A stretch of DNA of 64,000 bases from Lantana camara (lineage: Eukaryota; Streptophyta; Magnoliopsida; Lamiales; Verbenaceae). How positions within the stretch are numbered: the stretch's first letter is position 1; each line of letters starts with the position of its first letter. The notes beneath the pieces were generated by a model. The model saw only the letters and a list, made by a program, of their open reading frames with translations. It did no database searches and had not been told where the DNA came from. The stretch lies in NCBI GenBank assembly GCA_037501455.1, contig CM074860.1, positions 49,486,501 through 49,550,500 of the forward strand, read 5' to 3'. The position numbers and the translations under genes were made by a program. Positions 43,784 to 56,993 of the stretch are shown in pieces.

Positions 43784-46700
43784 TGTAACGCCCCAGTTTT
43801 TCAGTTTTAATAATGTGGCGTATTTGTTTATAAATTGCGCGATTTAATTATTTAATTATATGATTAATCGTTTAAAAGTGTTTTATTTGATTTAAACTGT
43901 AAACTATTAATATTTAATTTAATTCATTTTATTTCTACCTTGATGTTTATTGTTTAATTTCTTAATTAAGGTTTCGTGTTACCTTAACTATTTCGGTAAT
44001 TCTGTTAATTAATTTCAACATGTTATTAGTTGGTTATAATTTAATTAAAATGGAATTTAAGTTTTAGTAACTAAATTTTAACAATATGAATTCATTCATG
44101 CGCATGAGTGTTCTATTTGTGCTTTGTTCATATATGTATTGATACCGAAATGTCGTGAAAATTTAATATGTTGTAAATATGTGTGTTATGAACATGCCTG
44201 TATGCTCGGTTTATGTTTTCGGATTCATTTGACGTGTTTATGAATTTAATTTTAATTGTGGAACCAAATCGGGGGCTAACGAGCAATTAGCGCACCCTTG
44301 GTTCCGTACGTGATATCTTGAGCTCGGGAATTCGGATTCGAATTCCGACACCTCCGTTGCCTTTGTATCGACGATCCCGAGACAATGGAACAAGCCTCAT
44401 ACCTTTTTGAAATCATTAAGACCTCCGAAATCCAACCGTAACGAGCAACTCGTGCAAGAAGAACTCCTTTTGTTGACTAGTCTTCATGGTGGGACCCCCT
44501 AACACCTCTTAACTTAACCCTACCTTAACCATGACTTACCTACCTTGAGTTAAGCCCTTCCTCTCCTCTTTAGCTCTGAAAACCGAACCACATACCTCCA
44601 TTTCCAGCTGGAACTGAAACGAGAGAGGGAAGAAGAGGAGAAGGAAGAAAACCCTTGGCCATCCTTTGTGATTTTGAGCTCAAATCACCATTTTTCTTCA
44701 CCAAATCTTTAAGGTATGAATATTTATGTCTTCTCTACTCTATTATACTTGATTTCATCTCCTTACAACCTGATTTGGATCAGAATTGATTAGGGTTTGA
44801 ATTATGAGATTGGTATGAACTTTTAGGGATTTTTGCTCTTGTGACCTATATGTTTGTGTGGCTGAATTTCTTGCTTATATGTGATCATATGAACTTGTTT
44901 CTTGGCTTATTTCTTTCCTAACTGATAGTATATGATGTTAGGAGGATTTCATCTCTTGACCCTTTTATGAAATTATGAGATATGGAGCTCCAAACTTGAT
45001 GATCTAATTGATTCCCCTGTTTTTGAACTGCTGTGTGAATTTATGTGTTGTAGCTTGATCATATGGCCTTCATTTCGTGTGAAAATGCATGGAGTTGATG
45101 TACACTTATTGCTATACATGTTAACATTCATGCTTTAAGTATTTGGTTCCAATTGAAGTCTCAAAACCGAAATACATGGCCTGTTTTTATGCATGCTCCA
45201 TGACAGATTTGTTGCTGTTGCCTATGTGTGGTTGTTGGTCACCCTAATGTGCTTTAAATTGTACCATTTTGCATATATATGATGTATATTAGTTTTTTGG
45301 TATGTTAGCATGCATTCCCCAAAGTTTCAGATCCAAATTCAAGCCCTAAGTACTTGATCAAGGCATGATAGAATCATTAGGGCTCATGTGTCCGATTGTA
45401 GCGACCCAGTTTTGTTTCACAGTTTCGATGATCTTAACGTGTGATTTAGCTTTTTCACTCTAAATGAAAAATGTTCATAACATGCCAAATAGGTTGCATA
45501 TTAAGTTTCAGAGCATTTGGAGTTCATTTGGTATGCCTTTGGATTGAATTTGTTTGAGTTCAGTTTTGCCGGTTAGGTCTTGCATGCGCCTCAAGTTCTG
45601 TACCGTGACACCCCCGTGTCTCATTTACTCATAAGAGGGAGACACGGGCGTGTCACACCTTCTGGACAGCTCTGTACTGAGCCACGCCCGTGGCTCAGTT
45701 GGGCTAGGGTTGGTGACACCCCCATGTCACTTCCCATGTGCAGTCTTTGTTGCTTCCTTTTCGGTTTTTGATTTGTTTCACCTCTTGAATGACTTTATCT
45801 CCTTTTGTGTTGAACTATGAACTTGTTTTGCTATATGTTGGGAGCATTATGGTTTAATTTCATGGCATTTGGATGTGCTATAGGCATGCTTTTACTTAAT
45901 GCCGTTTATGTGTGTTTATATGTCGCTTATGAATAGCATCACTCATTTTCTATAGAATAAGACTTCTTCTTGTTGTCAAACCTTGGATATATGCTATGTT
46001 ATGTAATATGAAGTATGTGGTAGCAATATGGAAGAGCTTAAATATGTTCGATGCTCCTATTTGAATTCTTGAAATAAATTGATTGGACATATGAATTGAA
46101 GAATTTGAATGATTTATGATTGAACAAGTGAATGAATTGGTTATATGATTTTCATGACTTAATATGATCTTTATGCCTACATATCATGCTTGTGCATTGC
46201 CGTGCATCATATATGGTTCATTTAGAGTCTTGAGTCTCACGAACACGTCTTGTGGTCTTTTGTACAGTTTATCTCCAGGGTGGAGAGCTTTTGATCGTTC
46301 AGGCACTTGGTGCTCGATCCTTGTTTCTTCACGGTTAAGGTGAGGGTGTTTTCGTTTTAGCTACGTAATAAACCCTACGACCCTTATGTGAAAAGCTTTG
46401 GCCAAAACCTTATGATTATATATATATGATTTTCAAATGAAGTTATCGAGTAAATCCTTCTGAATTATGCGTATGAGCGTATGTAAACTTAAAAATGGTT
46501 TTGTAATGAGGCTATGCTCCAAACCGTGTGTCTTCACGCTAGCTAAGGATTCGGATGACACGGAGAGGTACGTATATAGCATATGCCGAGTTACACGGTA
46601 AAGTATGATTTCTTATAGTATGTATTATATGTATGTATTGATATGTTTTGGCGAGATCATGTTATGTATGTTATGTTCACGGGCCCCGGGACTTAGTATA

Positions 46701-47767
46701 TGTGGCGAACCGAGGAAGCAAGGGCTGACGGGGATCCCATATACTAGTTCCAACTTACGGCGAAACGGACTTCGTCAAGGGAGGTTCTTGACGGGGAAAC
46801 GCTAACCGGGCTTTGAGGCCTCATGAACCTCATTGCCACATTGATATGTTAGGTGGCCGGGTCTTGCAAGCCCGTCCACCACCCGGAGGAAGAAGGTTGG
46901 TTATGATATGATTATGCTTATGAATATGTTTATGATATGATTTTGCACCGTGCGGGAATGCCGGGACCCGGATTGCCCAAACGAATATGTTTATGATATG
47001 ATTTATGGTCTGCGTGTATTATGAGATATTGCATGATCACCTAATTAACTTATTAATGAAAATTGTCGTACACGGTCGGAGTTTGGTTGGAGATTGTGCA
47101 CGCTCACTCGCCGAGCCTTATGTATATGTATGATTTATGAATGTAATGACCTTAATATGAATTAGTCGTAAAAGTCGAGCATTGTTTATCTATCTTCTTG
47201 CCCTTTTTCGGGAACTAAATTCAAATAAAACCTTGCTCGGGATTTATGACTTGCATGTGCATGTTTTATATATATATGTATCGCTCCTGCTCACTCAGTC
47301 TTCTAGAGACTGACCCTCTCCCTCCCCAATCTTTTAGTGTGCAGGTTTGACTTTGGAGTTTCGGGCTAGGCGGAGGTGTTTGGAGTCTTTGTGTTGGTCA
47401 AGTTAGGTTAGGAGAGTCTCTGCACTCATATCTGTATTGGAATTATGTATGATTCGTTCTATTATACCATGAACTCGAATAATTTGTAATTGTTATTGAA
47501 TTGCTGTTACTGAGTTTTGCTTTTGAGTTAAAAGAGGCCTGAAGAGCCCAAATTCCGTTTAGGGTTGGTATGTTTGAACTTTGGCTTTGCAATGCATTAT
47601 ACTTCGTGGATTGGTTTTCATTACAGGGTCTAGCTCCGCCTGGCTTAGGAAAGTTTTTATGTTTGTCTCCCGTTCGCTATGGTTTGATACGGGTGCGGAG
47701 TACTGTTTCGTCACTCGTGTTGAGCCATAGTGCGGGGGATGTGGTGCCTCACGTGTGGGGTGCTACA
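43784..47767 (+). repeat. Element C 3' LTR, 3984 bp
   Basis: Same ends as the 5' LTR and about 99% similar, with a 12-bp insertion near 46920 (repeat of tgaatatgttta). Palindromes at 45605-45730; U5 hairpin 47295-47313. Followed by the atttc duplication and the resumed LTR B. Confidence 0.93.
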
Positions 47768-47772
47768 ATTTC

Positions 47773-50700
47773 TATTTGCAAGGTGAGGGGCTTCTTCACA
47801 CCTATAAATACCCCTCCCATGGCATTTCATTCCTTGCTCAAAGTTGTGTTGACAACACCCTTTCTCTCCCTCTCCTCCCCCTCTTGCCGTCGGCACCCCC
47901 CATTAGAAGCTAGGTTAGTTTGTTTTGTTTTTATGTTTTGTTTAGTTTAGTTTATGTTTTTATGTTATGGTATGTTTATATTATGTTTAGGTTGGGTCTT
48001 AGGGTCTTCCCTAAGCCATATAGGATTTTATTTTATGCATTTATTATATAGTTTTCATGATATGTTTTGATAGTTGCTTATATGATTTAATTGTTTAGTA
48101 TATGCATGAATATGTTATCAATTGCTCTAGTATATGCTTTGATCATGTGATATGCTTGTTATATTATGAGAATTGATGCATGATTATGGAATTTGAATTA
48201 TGTTCATGCATGTTTGCTAATGGAATAGTGATTTACAATTAATTATGTCACAACTTGTTACATGTTGATATTGAATTAAATTGTTACATGTTACATGCCT
48301 AAAGGTTCATGATATATGATATGATATGATATGATATATGTTGTGACATGTTGTCACATTGTTATATGACTCTGGATTTATGAATTGAGCTTATGATATG
48401 ATTTGGATTAATGGAATAGTGCCTTGATCATATGTTATACACTTTAATAGTGTCACATGTTATAACCTAAGATAGAATAGTGTTTCATAACTTGATCTTA
48501 TGCCTTAATTGGATCTCTTAACCATAGGTTATACCTTTAACCTAGATCACACTTGATTATATTAACATGAACTTGAAACTATAGGTTATAATCAATATCA
48601 TAATTTAATTAGGGTGTGTGTGTGTGTGTTCGTGCATGGTGTGTGTGTGTACCGTGTGTGTGTGGGTGTGTGTATAGTAAGGGTTTGACCCGACCCTTTG
48701 ACCCGACACGTGAATAGTAATCGTGAATAGTAATCTGGAATAGTAATCTTGAATAGTACTTCTGAATAGTGCTTTTGAATAGTAAAAATGAATTAAAACT
48801 TGTGCTTTCTTAATAGACATTTGCACCTAGGGTTTCCATATCCAGGGTCTAAAATGTGTTTTCAAAATGTGTTTTCTTTCGTGGACTTGTTTCTTAACCT
48901 AAGGCTTGCGATAGGATTCATAATTTGACTAAAGCTTATTCGGTTATAGTAAGATCATAGTCTAACATTGAGAGTAACTCACTTTGACGTATTCCTTTGT
49001 GTGTTACCTTTCTTGAATACCTTAAATGGTATTACTCTCTTGTGTTACATGTTCTTTACATGTTCCTTGTTCATTGTTTCATGCATTTCTTATGCATCTT
49101 GGTTAGTAGTGGGTCTTAATTCTTAAGCTCACTCTAGTACACCACCTACAGGAGTTAAAGTTGAGCACTGGGATCCCCAGGGCACCGCATAATCTGTCTA
49201 CCTCCCTTTTGGTACTTAGGTGAGGTCAAGTTATAAATGTTTTCCAACTGGAACCACGATTATACTATCGTATCATATGTTTTGAAATTCAAAGCTAAAC
49301 CTTGTTTTGAACTATCCCTTTTATCGGGACATTCTCTTGAAAGGATCATTCATACTTTAATAGTATATCTTGATCAACAGTACATGTTTTCCAAAGTTCT
49401 GCATTCTTGTTCAAAGACAGTTACATGTTTTGCATATGTTTTCAAAGTACAGTTTACAGACAGTTTCACATGTTTTCAGACAGAATCATATGTTTTACAG
49501 ACAGCATCATATGTTACAGTTACAGTTTCACATGTTATAGTTAGCATACTGGAGTGATATTTTGGTCACTGCTAATCTTAATGCAAGCATACAGTTTACA
49601 GTTTGGGCCCGGCGGTTATGTGTGGAGGTGATGCTCGGGAGGTGAGCGCCAACGACATCACCAATACCGGCCGCCACACTTAGACAATTGACACCGACTT
49701 TTAACAGGAGGTTTGTTAAGTCAGGACAATCTGTCTGGGAACGGACAGCAAATCTGTTCCCATTACATGTTTACAGGTCGCCTAGGGCTAGCTACCCGAA
49801 GTGACAACCGGTGGAGGATGGTGCATGTTTGTATGCGTTGGTAAGAGTTGTTGTTGACCTTGGTCCGATAGTCTACTATGTGAGGAGTTGTTGTTGACCT
49901 TGGTCCGATGCTCTACTATATGTGGGGTTATTGTTGATCTTGGTCCGATACTCTACTAAACGTGGAATTATCGTTGATCCTGGTCCGATGCTCAACCAAA
50001 TCATGTTTTCTGGAGTAAGGATGGAGGAGCCTAGCTTGCGGGCAAAATTCTGTTTCATAAAGGATGGTTCATATCTGGAAAAGTTCACTTTACCCTTATC
50101 CCCTTTTATGAAAGAATTATGAACCATCAACAGCATATGTGTGCGCGTGTGATAGCATTCATGAAAATGTTTTATAACGTGCATTCTTTTACAGCATCGC
50201 ATTCAAAGAGTTTTATCAATCGAACTTGTTTCAAGTTCTTCTTTAAAGCATCGCATTTAACAGTTTCGAACTTTACTTCAAGTTCTTTAATTCAGTACTT
50301 TCTTTAAAGTATTCCCTCGCTTAGTCCTTTTGACTAATACCTCTCCCGTTTTCTTGCCTCGTGGTTTCAGGTCTTGCAGCCGCAGTCTAGAGGTATCTTG
50401 AAGCTCTAGATTGTCATTTTTGTTTCAGTCAGGACTTAGTATTACTTCCTGTTGTGTCCTGCATATGTTTTATGGCTGCATCACTTTATGTTTCTGTATA
50501 TGTTTCTAAATACTTGAGTATCTTCGTTATACTCTTTCTGCTACTCTATTACCGATATTTTGAACTCTGATGTATCGGTACTTATATGTGAATCTGTTAT
50601 ATGTTCTGATATGCCGAGTCTCTCTTACACGATCAATATGTTCTTGCTTGTTACATGCCATCACGCACATGTTTTGAAAAGTTTTAAAATACTCTGATTT

Positions 50701-50861
50701 TCCGCTGCATAGCCACATCGTTGTACATGTATAGTTCTGATAGATAGCCGTTCGCTGGAGTATTTCTTGAGTGATGGCTCACACCATTATTTGAGAGGTG
50801 CTTCAGTGCGGGGGTTGAGACGCCGCTCTCCTCTTGTTCTGGTACGGGTGGGGGCGTTACA
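47773..50861 (+). repeat. B solo LTR, second part, with TATA box and three short tandem repeats
   Basis: TATA box tataaata at 47803-47810. GT-rich microsatellite about 48613-48675. Six copies of a 13-bp unit tgaatagtaatcg (48711-48790). Degenerate cagacag/atcatatgtt repeats near 49415-49545. Four copies of a 40-bp unit containing ttggtccgat (at 49860, 49900, 49940 and 49980; array about 49845-50000). No gene is supported. Confidence 0.75.
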
Positions 50862-50866
50862 TTGAT

Positions 50867-52571
50867 GGAGTAATTCCTCACCGCTTGATCCGGGCTACGA
50901 GCAAGTCAAACATCTCGCACGGTAGGAGGGTCTAAATTTGATTCATCACCCACCATTTGATTTGTTCCAAACTAACTCAAGAGTTCGGCATTACACGAGT
51001 AGCGTAGTTACTGGACTTTCACCACTCGCACCTTCTAACTCGGGAAGTTCCTCCAAGATGGCCATCCTTCTATTCGTTGTTGACCCGAAAGTCCATTGCA
51101 ACATCGACCCTCGACTTACCACCCTCTCGTACTCTCAGGACAAGTAAGCACTCAACAGATAATAAATACACGCAAGAACAAAAGGCAATAATCCAAATAG
51201 CAAAACAAGAATGCATGATGCGCGTGCCATGAATGATTTATGTACCGTTCAACGTTGTTTGGAATTTCTTGACATCTAGATGATTAGGTGAGTAACCAAA
51301 GTTGGTGTTGTAAGGCTCACAACTCGACAATCTCGGTCTCAAGTTTCTTGGAAGAATCCTAACTTGATAATCAATTTCTTTCTCCAACTCTGTATGTTCT
51401 AATCACCGTATCCACTCGGTGGACTCTCCTTGTCCCACCTAACAATCCCCTTGTAGTGGTGTGGAATTGCTCTGGTCGAGCCGTTTTGAAAGTTTCTCTC
51501 TACTCATGTTTGAATTAACCCTTCCCATGCTCGGCCAAAAGGTGTAAGAGCATGTCCTAGGCGACTTTGGACCATGGCCAGATCATTCTCGAATTCCTTT
51601 AAAACCCCACGGTCTTCAAAATCTTCGTAAATCTTCTTACATCAACTAGTATATCTGCATGGTCCGAGATTATGATTTCTTGAATCCAATTCTTCTATTT
51701 CCATAGAATTAGTATCCCAACTTCTTTATACTAATCGACCTCCAATTATTGTTTCCAATCTTTACTTAGTTATCACCTCGATGGAAGTCCCTTGATTTTA
51801 CTCTTTACGAATTCGAATTGGTTGCATAACTTGTCCTCTATTGACTTGCACTTGGGTAGACAATTGCCTTCCAAAACTCTTTGCCGACCTTTCTTTATCG
51901 TTTTCATTTGTTGCTATATATCTCCCAATTCAACTTCACAACACGGCCAAATCCACTTGGATCTGGAAAGTAAACTCCAATCCATCCTGAAGATAGAACT
52001 TCTCGCATCTTGGTTTTTCTATAGACTTAGAATCACTGTAATGATCGATTCTTTTTATATTCTCCCAATACTACTTCTTCCTTACCCAAAATCCAAGGTG
52101 TTTCAATTCTTTCCCTTGCTCTTTTCTTGGTTTAGACAATCTTGTGGAATTGGATTAAAGTTTCTCTAGAATCGAGAGTTATTCGTTTCCCTCCTAGGAA
52201 TTGGGTTTAAATACTTATCCCCGGTTCCACTTCTTATTTCGACACTTTCTTGATTATTCATCGTTGGAAAAGGCCTTCCCTCTCTAAATCCAAACTGCTA
52301 CATCAATTAGATAAGGAGGAGGTTCATGTGTACCGATCTTCTCCCTTTGATTAAGCCCTCAACTTCTTGATATAACTTCAACCGGATCTTTAAAATCACC
52401 GCTTTCTTCTTACCCCGGTTTTCACCCTCACAAAGGGAGATTTCTCTCAATTATAAGCTATCATGAAAACATTAAACTCATGCATGTCGGGTTAGATTTG
52501 CATATGCTATGTATCACGTTATCATCCAATAAAGTAAGAAAACAACAAGTAATAACAATACATAACACACA
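50867..52571 (-). other. Element E internal region downstream of gag, no recognisable gene
   Basis: On the minus strand it is largely purine-rich. A protease-start relic follows gag directly (about 52605-52572, read as G-N..I-H..I-H-P) and a second lies near 51262-51220 (gttgaacggtac, then catgcat). The layout matches C and D. No RT, RNase H or integrase motif was found, so pol is deleted. It ends at LTR B. Confidence 0.6.
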
Positions 52572-53296
52572 TCACCAATAAGTACAAAGGTACAATGTGG
52601 GATGGATGCTCATGCAATGGATGCAATTACCTCTCGGGTGTCTCTTTGGCCTTTTTCGTTCACATTCTTCCAACTTGTGCTTTGGTGATCCACATCCAAA
52701 GCATCGCCCCAATCTCTTCCAACAATGAGCGCACGACGGTTGTTCCATAGCTGGGGATTCTTTCACTTTCTTCTTTCCCTTGGACCCCACTTGAGAGTCC
52801 TCTCGATCTCTCTTTGATCCTGACCCCGACCTACTTCCCGATCCAATTCTCCCTACTCGACTCTTTTCTTTTAATTTCTTGGATTCAACTCGGAGGGCTT
52901 CTCGGGTACTCTCAATCCAAGCTCTACACTCGATCCCGGTTTCTATTTCTTGAAGGTCTTCTCTAATTCCTTCCATAAATTGGGCCACTCTTTCGGATTC
53001 GTTCGGTCTTCTTGAATAGATGCGAGGGCATACGTTAATCTTGTGTTCGGAGGAGCCACATCCAGTACACTTGCCCAACCATTTCTCTTATAACTATGGT
53101 TGGGTCCTCCACAATGGTTGTATGGAATCTGGTCTTCGGGAAACGACGTGTTTGATAAGAACATAAGATCATTTCCAATAAATCGAGCCATTTTACCCTT
53201 TATCTTGGTGGATTGATTATCGGTGCGATGATTCGACGGTCTCGGTCTTGAAGAGCCTTCATCTCTATTTGATCCCAATTCCAACTTAGGGGCCAT
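52572..53296 (-). pseudogene. Element E gag: rearranged, two nucleocapsid modules
   Basis: Start at ATG 53296-53294 (M-A-P-K), in a frame that also extends upstream. A basic N-terminal part leads to a first zinc-knuckle pair: a damaged N-H-C-G-G-P-N-H knuckle near 53110-53080 and, in another frame after a frameshift near 53080, an intact CX2CX4HX4C knuckle at 53069-53028. Then comes capsid C-terminal-like sequence (Q-F-M-E-G-I-R-E-D-L-Q-E, later W-I-E-S..A-L-R-V-E), alignable with F's Gag, a Gly/Ser/Lys-rich linker, and a second zinc-knuckle region: a damaged C-A-H-C and an intact CX2CX4HX4C at 52703-52662. Nucleocapsid normally occurs once, after capsid. The capsid N-terminal half is not seen. 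Not functional as read. Confidence 0.75.
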
Positions 53297-53519
53297 GATG
53301 TTTGAGATGAGTGGTTGCTTGTTATAAGATGATAACCTACAATACACAAGGGAGGCAAAGGTATAATGCATGCGGTTAGTGAGTGATTCTGGCACGTAAA
53401 TGGAACAACTAGCGCATGTAAAATATGCAACAACTATAATTAATAAAAAGAAAGTAGAAATTTTAAAACACATAATTCAAGAAAATTCACATATTTCGAT
53501 GCAATGCACACATTAGCAC

Positions 53520-53608
53520 GTTTTTCCTACGCCGTACGACCTAGAATCGACGCAACACGACACTAGAACTCCGGTTTTGCAACCCGGAGCTCTGATACCA
53601 CTTTAAGA
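53520..53608 (-). other. Element E PBS, post-PBS hairpin and leader
   Basis: Minus strand TGGTATCAGAGC at 53600-53589, overlapping an 11-bp stem with one bulged G: GAGCTCCGG..TT, GCAA, AA..CCGGAGTTC. The leader shares tgtcgtgt and ctaggtcgtacggc with A, C, D and F. Confidence 0.85.
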
Positions 53609-56600
53609 TGTAGCGCCCGGAGCGACGAGCCACCACATCCCCCGCACCTAGCCCCGAACCCACATATGAAATAGAAATCCATACATGAGCCCAAGACTAA
53701 GCGAACGGGAACCTACACACACTCGCTAAGCCAGGCGGAGCTAAGACAATACCAGCGCGCATAATATAAGAAAGCGAAAGCATACACCAAAATCCAAGAA
53801 GATAAATCCACAAAAACGGGTTTATCTAGCCCTAGGAGCCTGTCCCGAAAATATATAAATATAATTCAAAGAGCATACATAAATCAAATCCCAGAGATGC
53901 ATATACAATTCGATTAACAAATCTAAAAGATATACAAATGTGACCGAAAGCTAATGAAATGCAACTCGAACTAGGAGACTAGAACCCGACCGACTCACGA
54001 CTCCGCCTAGCACGAACCAACCTGCAAACTGAAAAATTGAAAGGAGAGGGTCAGTCCACCGACTGAGTGAGGGGGCTAACGCACACCCACACACGTATAC
54101 ATATAGAGCAAAGCACGTATTAAATAAAAGACTATGAACCGGGATAGGATTTTGCATAACAAACACCATTTTTGAATCAAACTTATATATATTCATATCA
54201 TAATCGGACGTAGCTTACAAGAAAGGTCATATCCCGTTTCATAAACAGCATATCTTAACGAATTCTTAAACCCGGCGAGTACGGGTCTTACTCTAACTCC
54301 CCAAATTATTAATATACGTATTAAAACAGAAAACACAATTCATAAACCAATCCAACCCCAACAACATATAGTTCGGGGAGCAAACCCTCACTACTCTTAC
54401 CAATGCACAAGGGGTAGCTAACCCACATTGTGCTTGAAGCACAACGCCTCCTCAACCTCCAAGAGTCGCGCGTGTACTTCAAATGGGAATCGTGCACAGG
54501 CTTAACCCGACGACCCTTGCCGTCTCGGGCGTCCTTACCCACAATTCCCTGGGCCCGGCAAATCTGAACAAGGCTTAACATACCAAAACTCGCAACTTAA
54601 CATAATTAGAATGTAACAAACTTACATACCTTAGCATACCTTACCGTGCAACTTGGCCTATGCTTTTAACGTACCTCTCCGTGTCATCCGAAAACATATC
54701 AAGTTGAAGAAGAGCAAAGCTTGCACGAAGACACACGGTTTGGAGCATAGCCTTGTTGCAAATCATTTTTAAGCTCACATATGCTCATATATATAGTCCA
54801 AAACATTTAATCTTATGACAAGATCATAAACGTATCTTATAAACACGTATCTATTATATAAATATAAAAGTATAGTCACATGTGGGCTTGAAAATGAGCA
54901 CGTAGGGTTGTAGGTCGTATTGACTAAAAAGAAAACAAACCTAAGCCTCACCTTTTACCAAAAGTGCTCACGGATGAGCGTTGACGGCCAAAAAGAGGCT
55001 AAATGGCGGAACCAACACCTCCCGAACTCAAATCTGAGACATACAAACAAAAACTCATGACTTAGACTCGATCATGAACCACTTAGACACACGGCGACTC
55101 ATACGAATGCAAATGGATGTAATGCATGTCATATGGATTCATACTTAGGCATATCGGAGCAAATAACGAGAGATCACATAAGGAATTCAAGAATTAAACT
55201 CATACCATATGAAATAAACTCATAATGTGACATATTATAGCATAATATAAGTGTTCATGAGTTTAAAATGCAGAAGGGAGATAAACGATTCAAGAAAGAA
55301 TTACACGTATCACTTAAGACATATTAAATCATAACTCGTTCAAATCATATCAAATAAATTCAAAATTCCAAAACAAGCAAATTAACACATAATAATTCAT
55401 GTTAGTAAAGCTTAGGGATCATATTAGGGGTGGGAGAGAAGCAAACAAGCGAAGAAAACAAGAAAACAAAGTTCGGAGCAAAAATGAGCCACTGCCCTAA
55501 ATCCACCCCGGTGGATTTATTTCAAAGGGGAAATCCACCCCCATGGATTTAGGGCAGACTCTCTGCCTCAAATCCACCCCGGTGGATTATTTTCAAAGCA
55601 GAAATCCACCCCGGTGGATTTGGGTCAGAGGCTAAAAAAAACGTGAAAAAGCTTCCAAAATCCATGAAAACCCATCCTAAACCAAAGTATCAACATCAAG
55701 GCTTGAAATGGTGCAAATATACAACAAATACATGCAAGAAAAACATACTAAATCAGCTCCAAACATGCAAGTTTCAAACCGGAAACTAAGGAGAGCAAAA
55801 TAGGCAATAGTTTCATGCATTTCCCCCAAAAACCCCAAAGAGCATAAATGGTAATTCTTACCCCAAGCAACTACCATCAACAAGAATCACAAATAAGCAA
55901 GAAGGAAGCCTCCTAGGTCATCATATAAGCCATCAAACTCCAAATAGCCAAAGAATGCACATAGAATCCAAAATCTACCAAGAACCCTAACTATTCATCA
56001 AGTTTGGCATATACAAGGATCCTCAACATCAAAGCATGAAATTCATGGAGAGAAAGAAGCACAAGAACAAGAGAATCAAGAGTCCTAACTTACCTTAAAA
56101 GATTGGAGCAAGAAAGGATGAAAATCTTGAGCTTAAGGGCCAAAAATGGAGGAATGGCTAGGGAGCTTTCTCTTGTCTTCTTCCTTCTCTCCTTGGATCG
56201 ATTTTCAGCTGAAAGTGGGAGGAGAGAGATGGCTTTTTGGTGTAATAAGTCAAGGCTAGTACATGGGGTAGGTTTATTAGCTCTCAAGTGGCATCTTAGG
56301 TGCGTTTTAGGTACGTAGAGCCAAAATCTGCATCGTTGGGGGTCGAAACGGCATCAAAAAGATACAAGGCTTATTCTATTGGCTCCAAATCGTCGATTCG
56401 AGTCCAATGGAGGTGACGGAACTCGAATCCGAGTTCCCTAGCTCAAGATACGAATTAAGGACTCAGGAGTGGCCAATTTGCAAAAAGGCCCAAAAATTCA
56501 AATAAAGTGCAATTGAGTCCAAGGCAAGTTCATACATACAAATAAGTCCTAAAATCCTCTAATTCACATAGTTCACAAAGTTGACATACTCGGGATTCTA

Positions 56601-56817
56601 ATTTATAAATCGCAAATTTCACAAATTGCATATATTCACATTATATGTTCAAATAGGGCAAGTTCTTATCAAATAATTCAAGTTGTTCACATAGGAAAAT
56701 AAAATGAGGGAACATAATTCACATAAGGTCACAAATTAAATAAAGAATCATATAGATTACGGAAAATAAACTCACAGGCGACGCGTACCTGTACGTGTGA
56801 GCGAGTGGGGTGTCACA
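53609..56817 (-). repeat. Element E 5' LTR, 3209 bp
   Basis: Near-copy of 23665-26876. Palindrome array about 55499-55621; U5 hairpin 54052-54065. Right end gtgtcaca, followed by ctatg (56818-56822), matching the duplication at 23660-23664. Confidence 0.93.
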
Positions 56818-56822
56818 CTATG

Positions 56823-56993
56823 AGCCCGATCCACGAATGAAATGGAAGGTCCATACATGAACCTAACTCACAGCGAACGGGGACTCACTCACTCCTCAGG
56901 CTAGGCGGGAACTAAACTCGCAACCAATTAAAATAATTTCAATAAAGCAAATGCAAGTGCGGAAGTAAAATATATAATCCATCAGAAATACAA
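56823..56993 (-). repeat. LTR I, continuation
   Basis: Resumes the LTR begun at 23623: agcccgatccacgaatgaaatgg parallels the segment after cgcac in the other minus LTRs. gctaggcggga at 56909-56919. It is broken at 56994 by LTR H. Confidence 0.82.

Larger units (their letters stand above)
28096..47767 (+). mobile_element. Element C: non-autonomous gypsy (LARD-like) hosting element D
   Basis: LTRs of 3972 and 3984 bp, flanked by atttc at 28091-28095 and 47768-47772. PBS at 32076 and PPT before 43784. Its own internal DNA (32068-32286 and 40867-43783) is about 3.1 kb and encodes no recognisable gag or pol. Such elements rely on proteins of an autonomous relative. Confidence 0.93.
27044..50861 (+). 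mobile_element. B: solo LTR of about 4.1 kb, split by element C
   Basis: tgtaacagcccaaaac (27044) to gggggcgttaca (50861), flanked by ttgat on both sides. Removing element C leaves 27044-28095 plus 47773-50861 with no PBS, PPT or coding domain, so it is a single LTR left by LTR-LTR recombination. The second part has a TATA box tataaata (47803-47810) about 1 kb into the LTR. Orientation follows the TATA box and the cgttaca terminus. Confidence 0.85.
23665..56817 (-). mobile_element. Element E: minus-strand gypsy, gag-only, hosting B, C and D
   Basis: Two 3.2 kb LTRs (23665-26876 and 53609-56817) about 1% different, flanked by the perfect duplication ctatg. The PBS lies next to the right LTR and the PPT next to the left LTR, so the element reads on the minus strand. 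Its own internal DNA is 26877-27043 plus 50867-53608, about 2.9 kb. It contains a rearranged gag and no pol, so it is non-autonomous. The remaining 23.8 kb is later insertions. Confidence 0.93.

Noticed and set aside
47570..47950. 126-codon frame crossing the C 3' LTR into B
   Set aside because: It spans the C/B junction and its first part also exists in the C 5' LTR. It is a fortuitous fusion of two non-coding sequences.
49237..49557. 106-codon frame in LTR B
   Set aside because: Its translation is dominated by the degenerate cagacag/atcatatgtt repeats of the LTR, with no family match.
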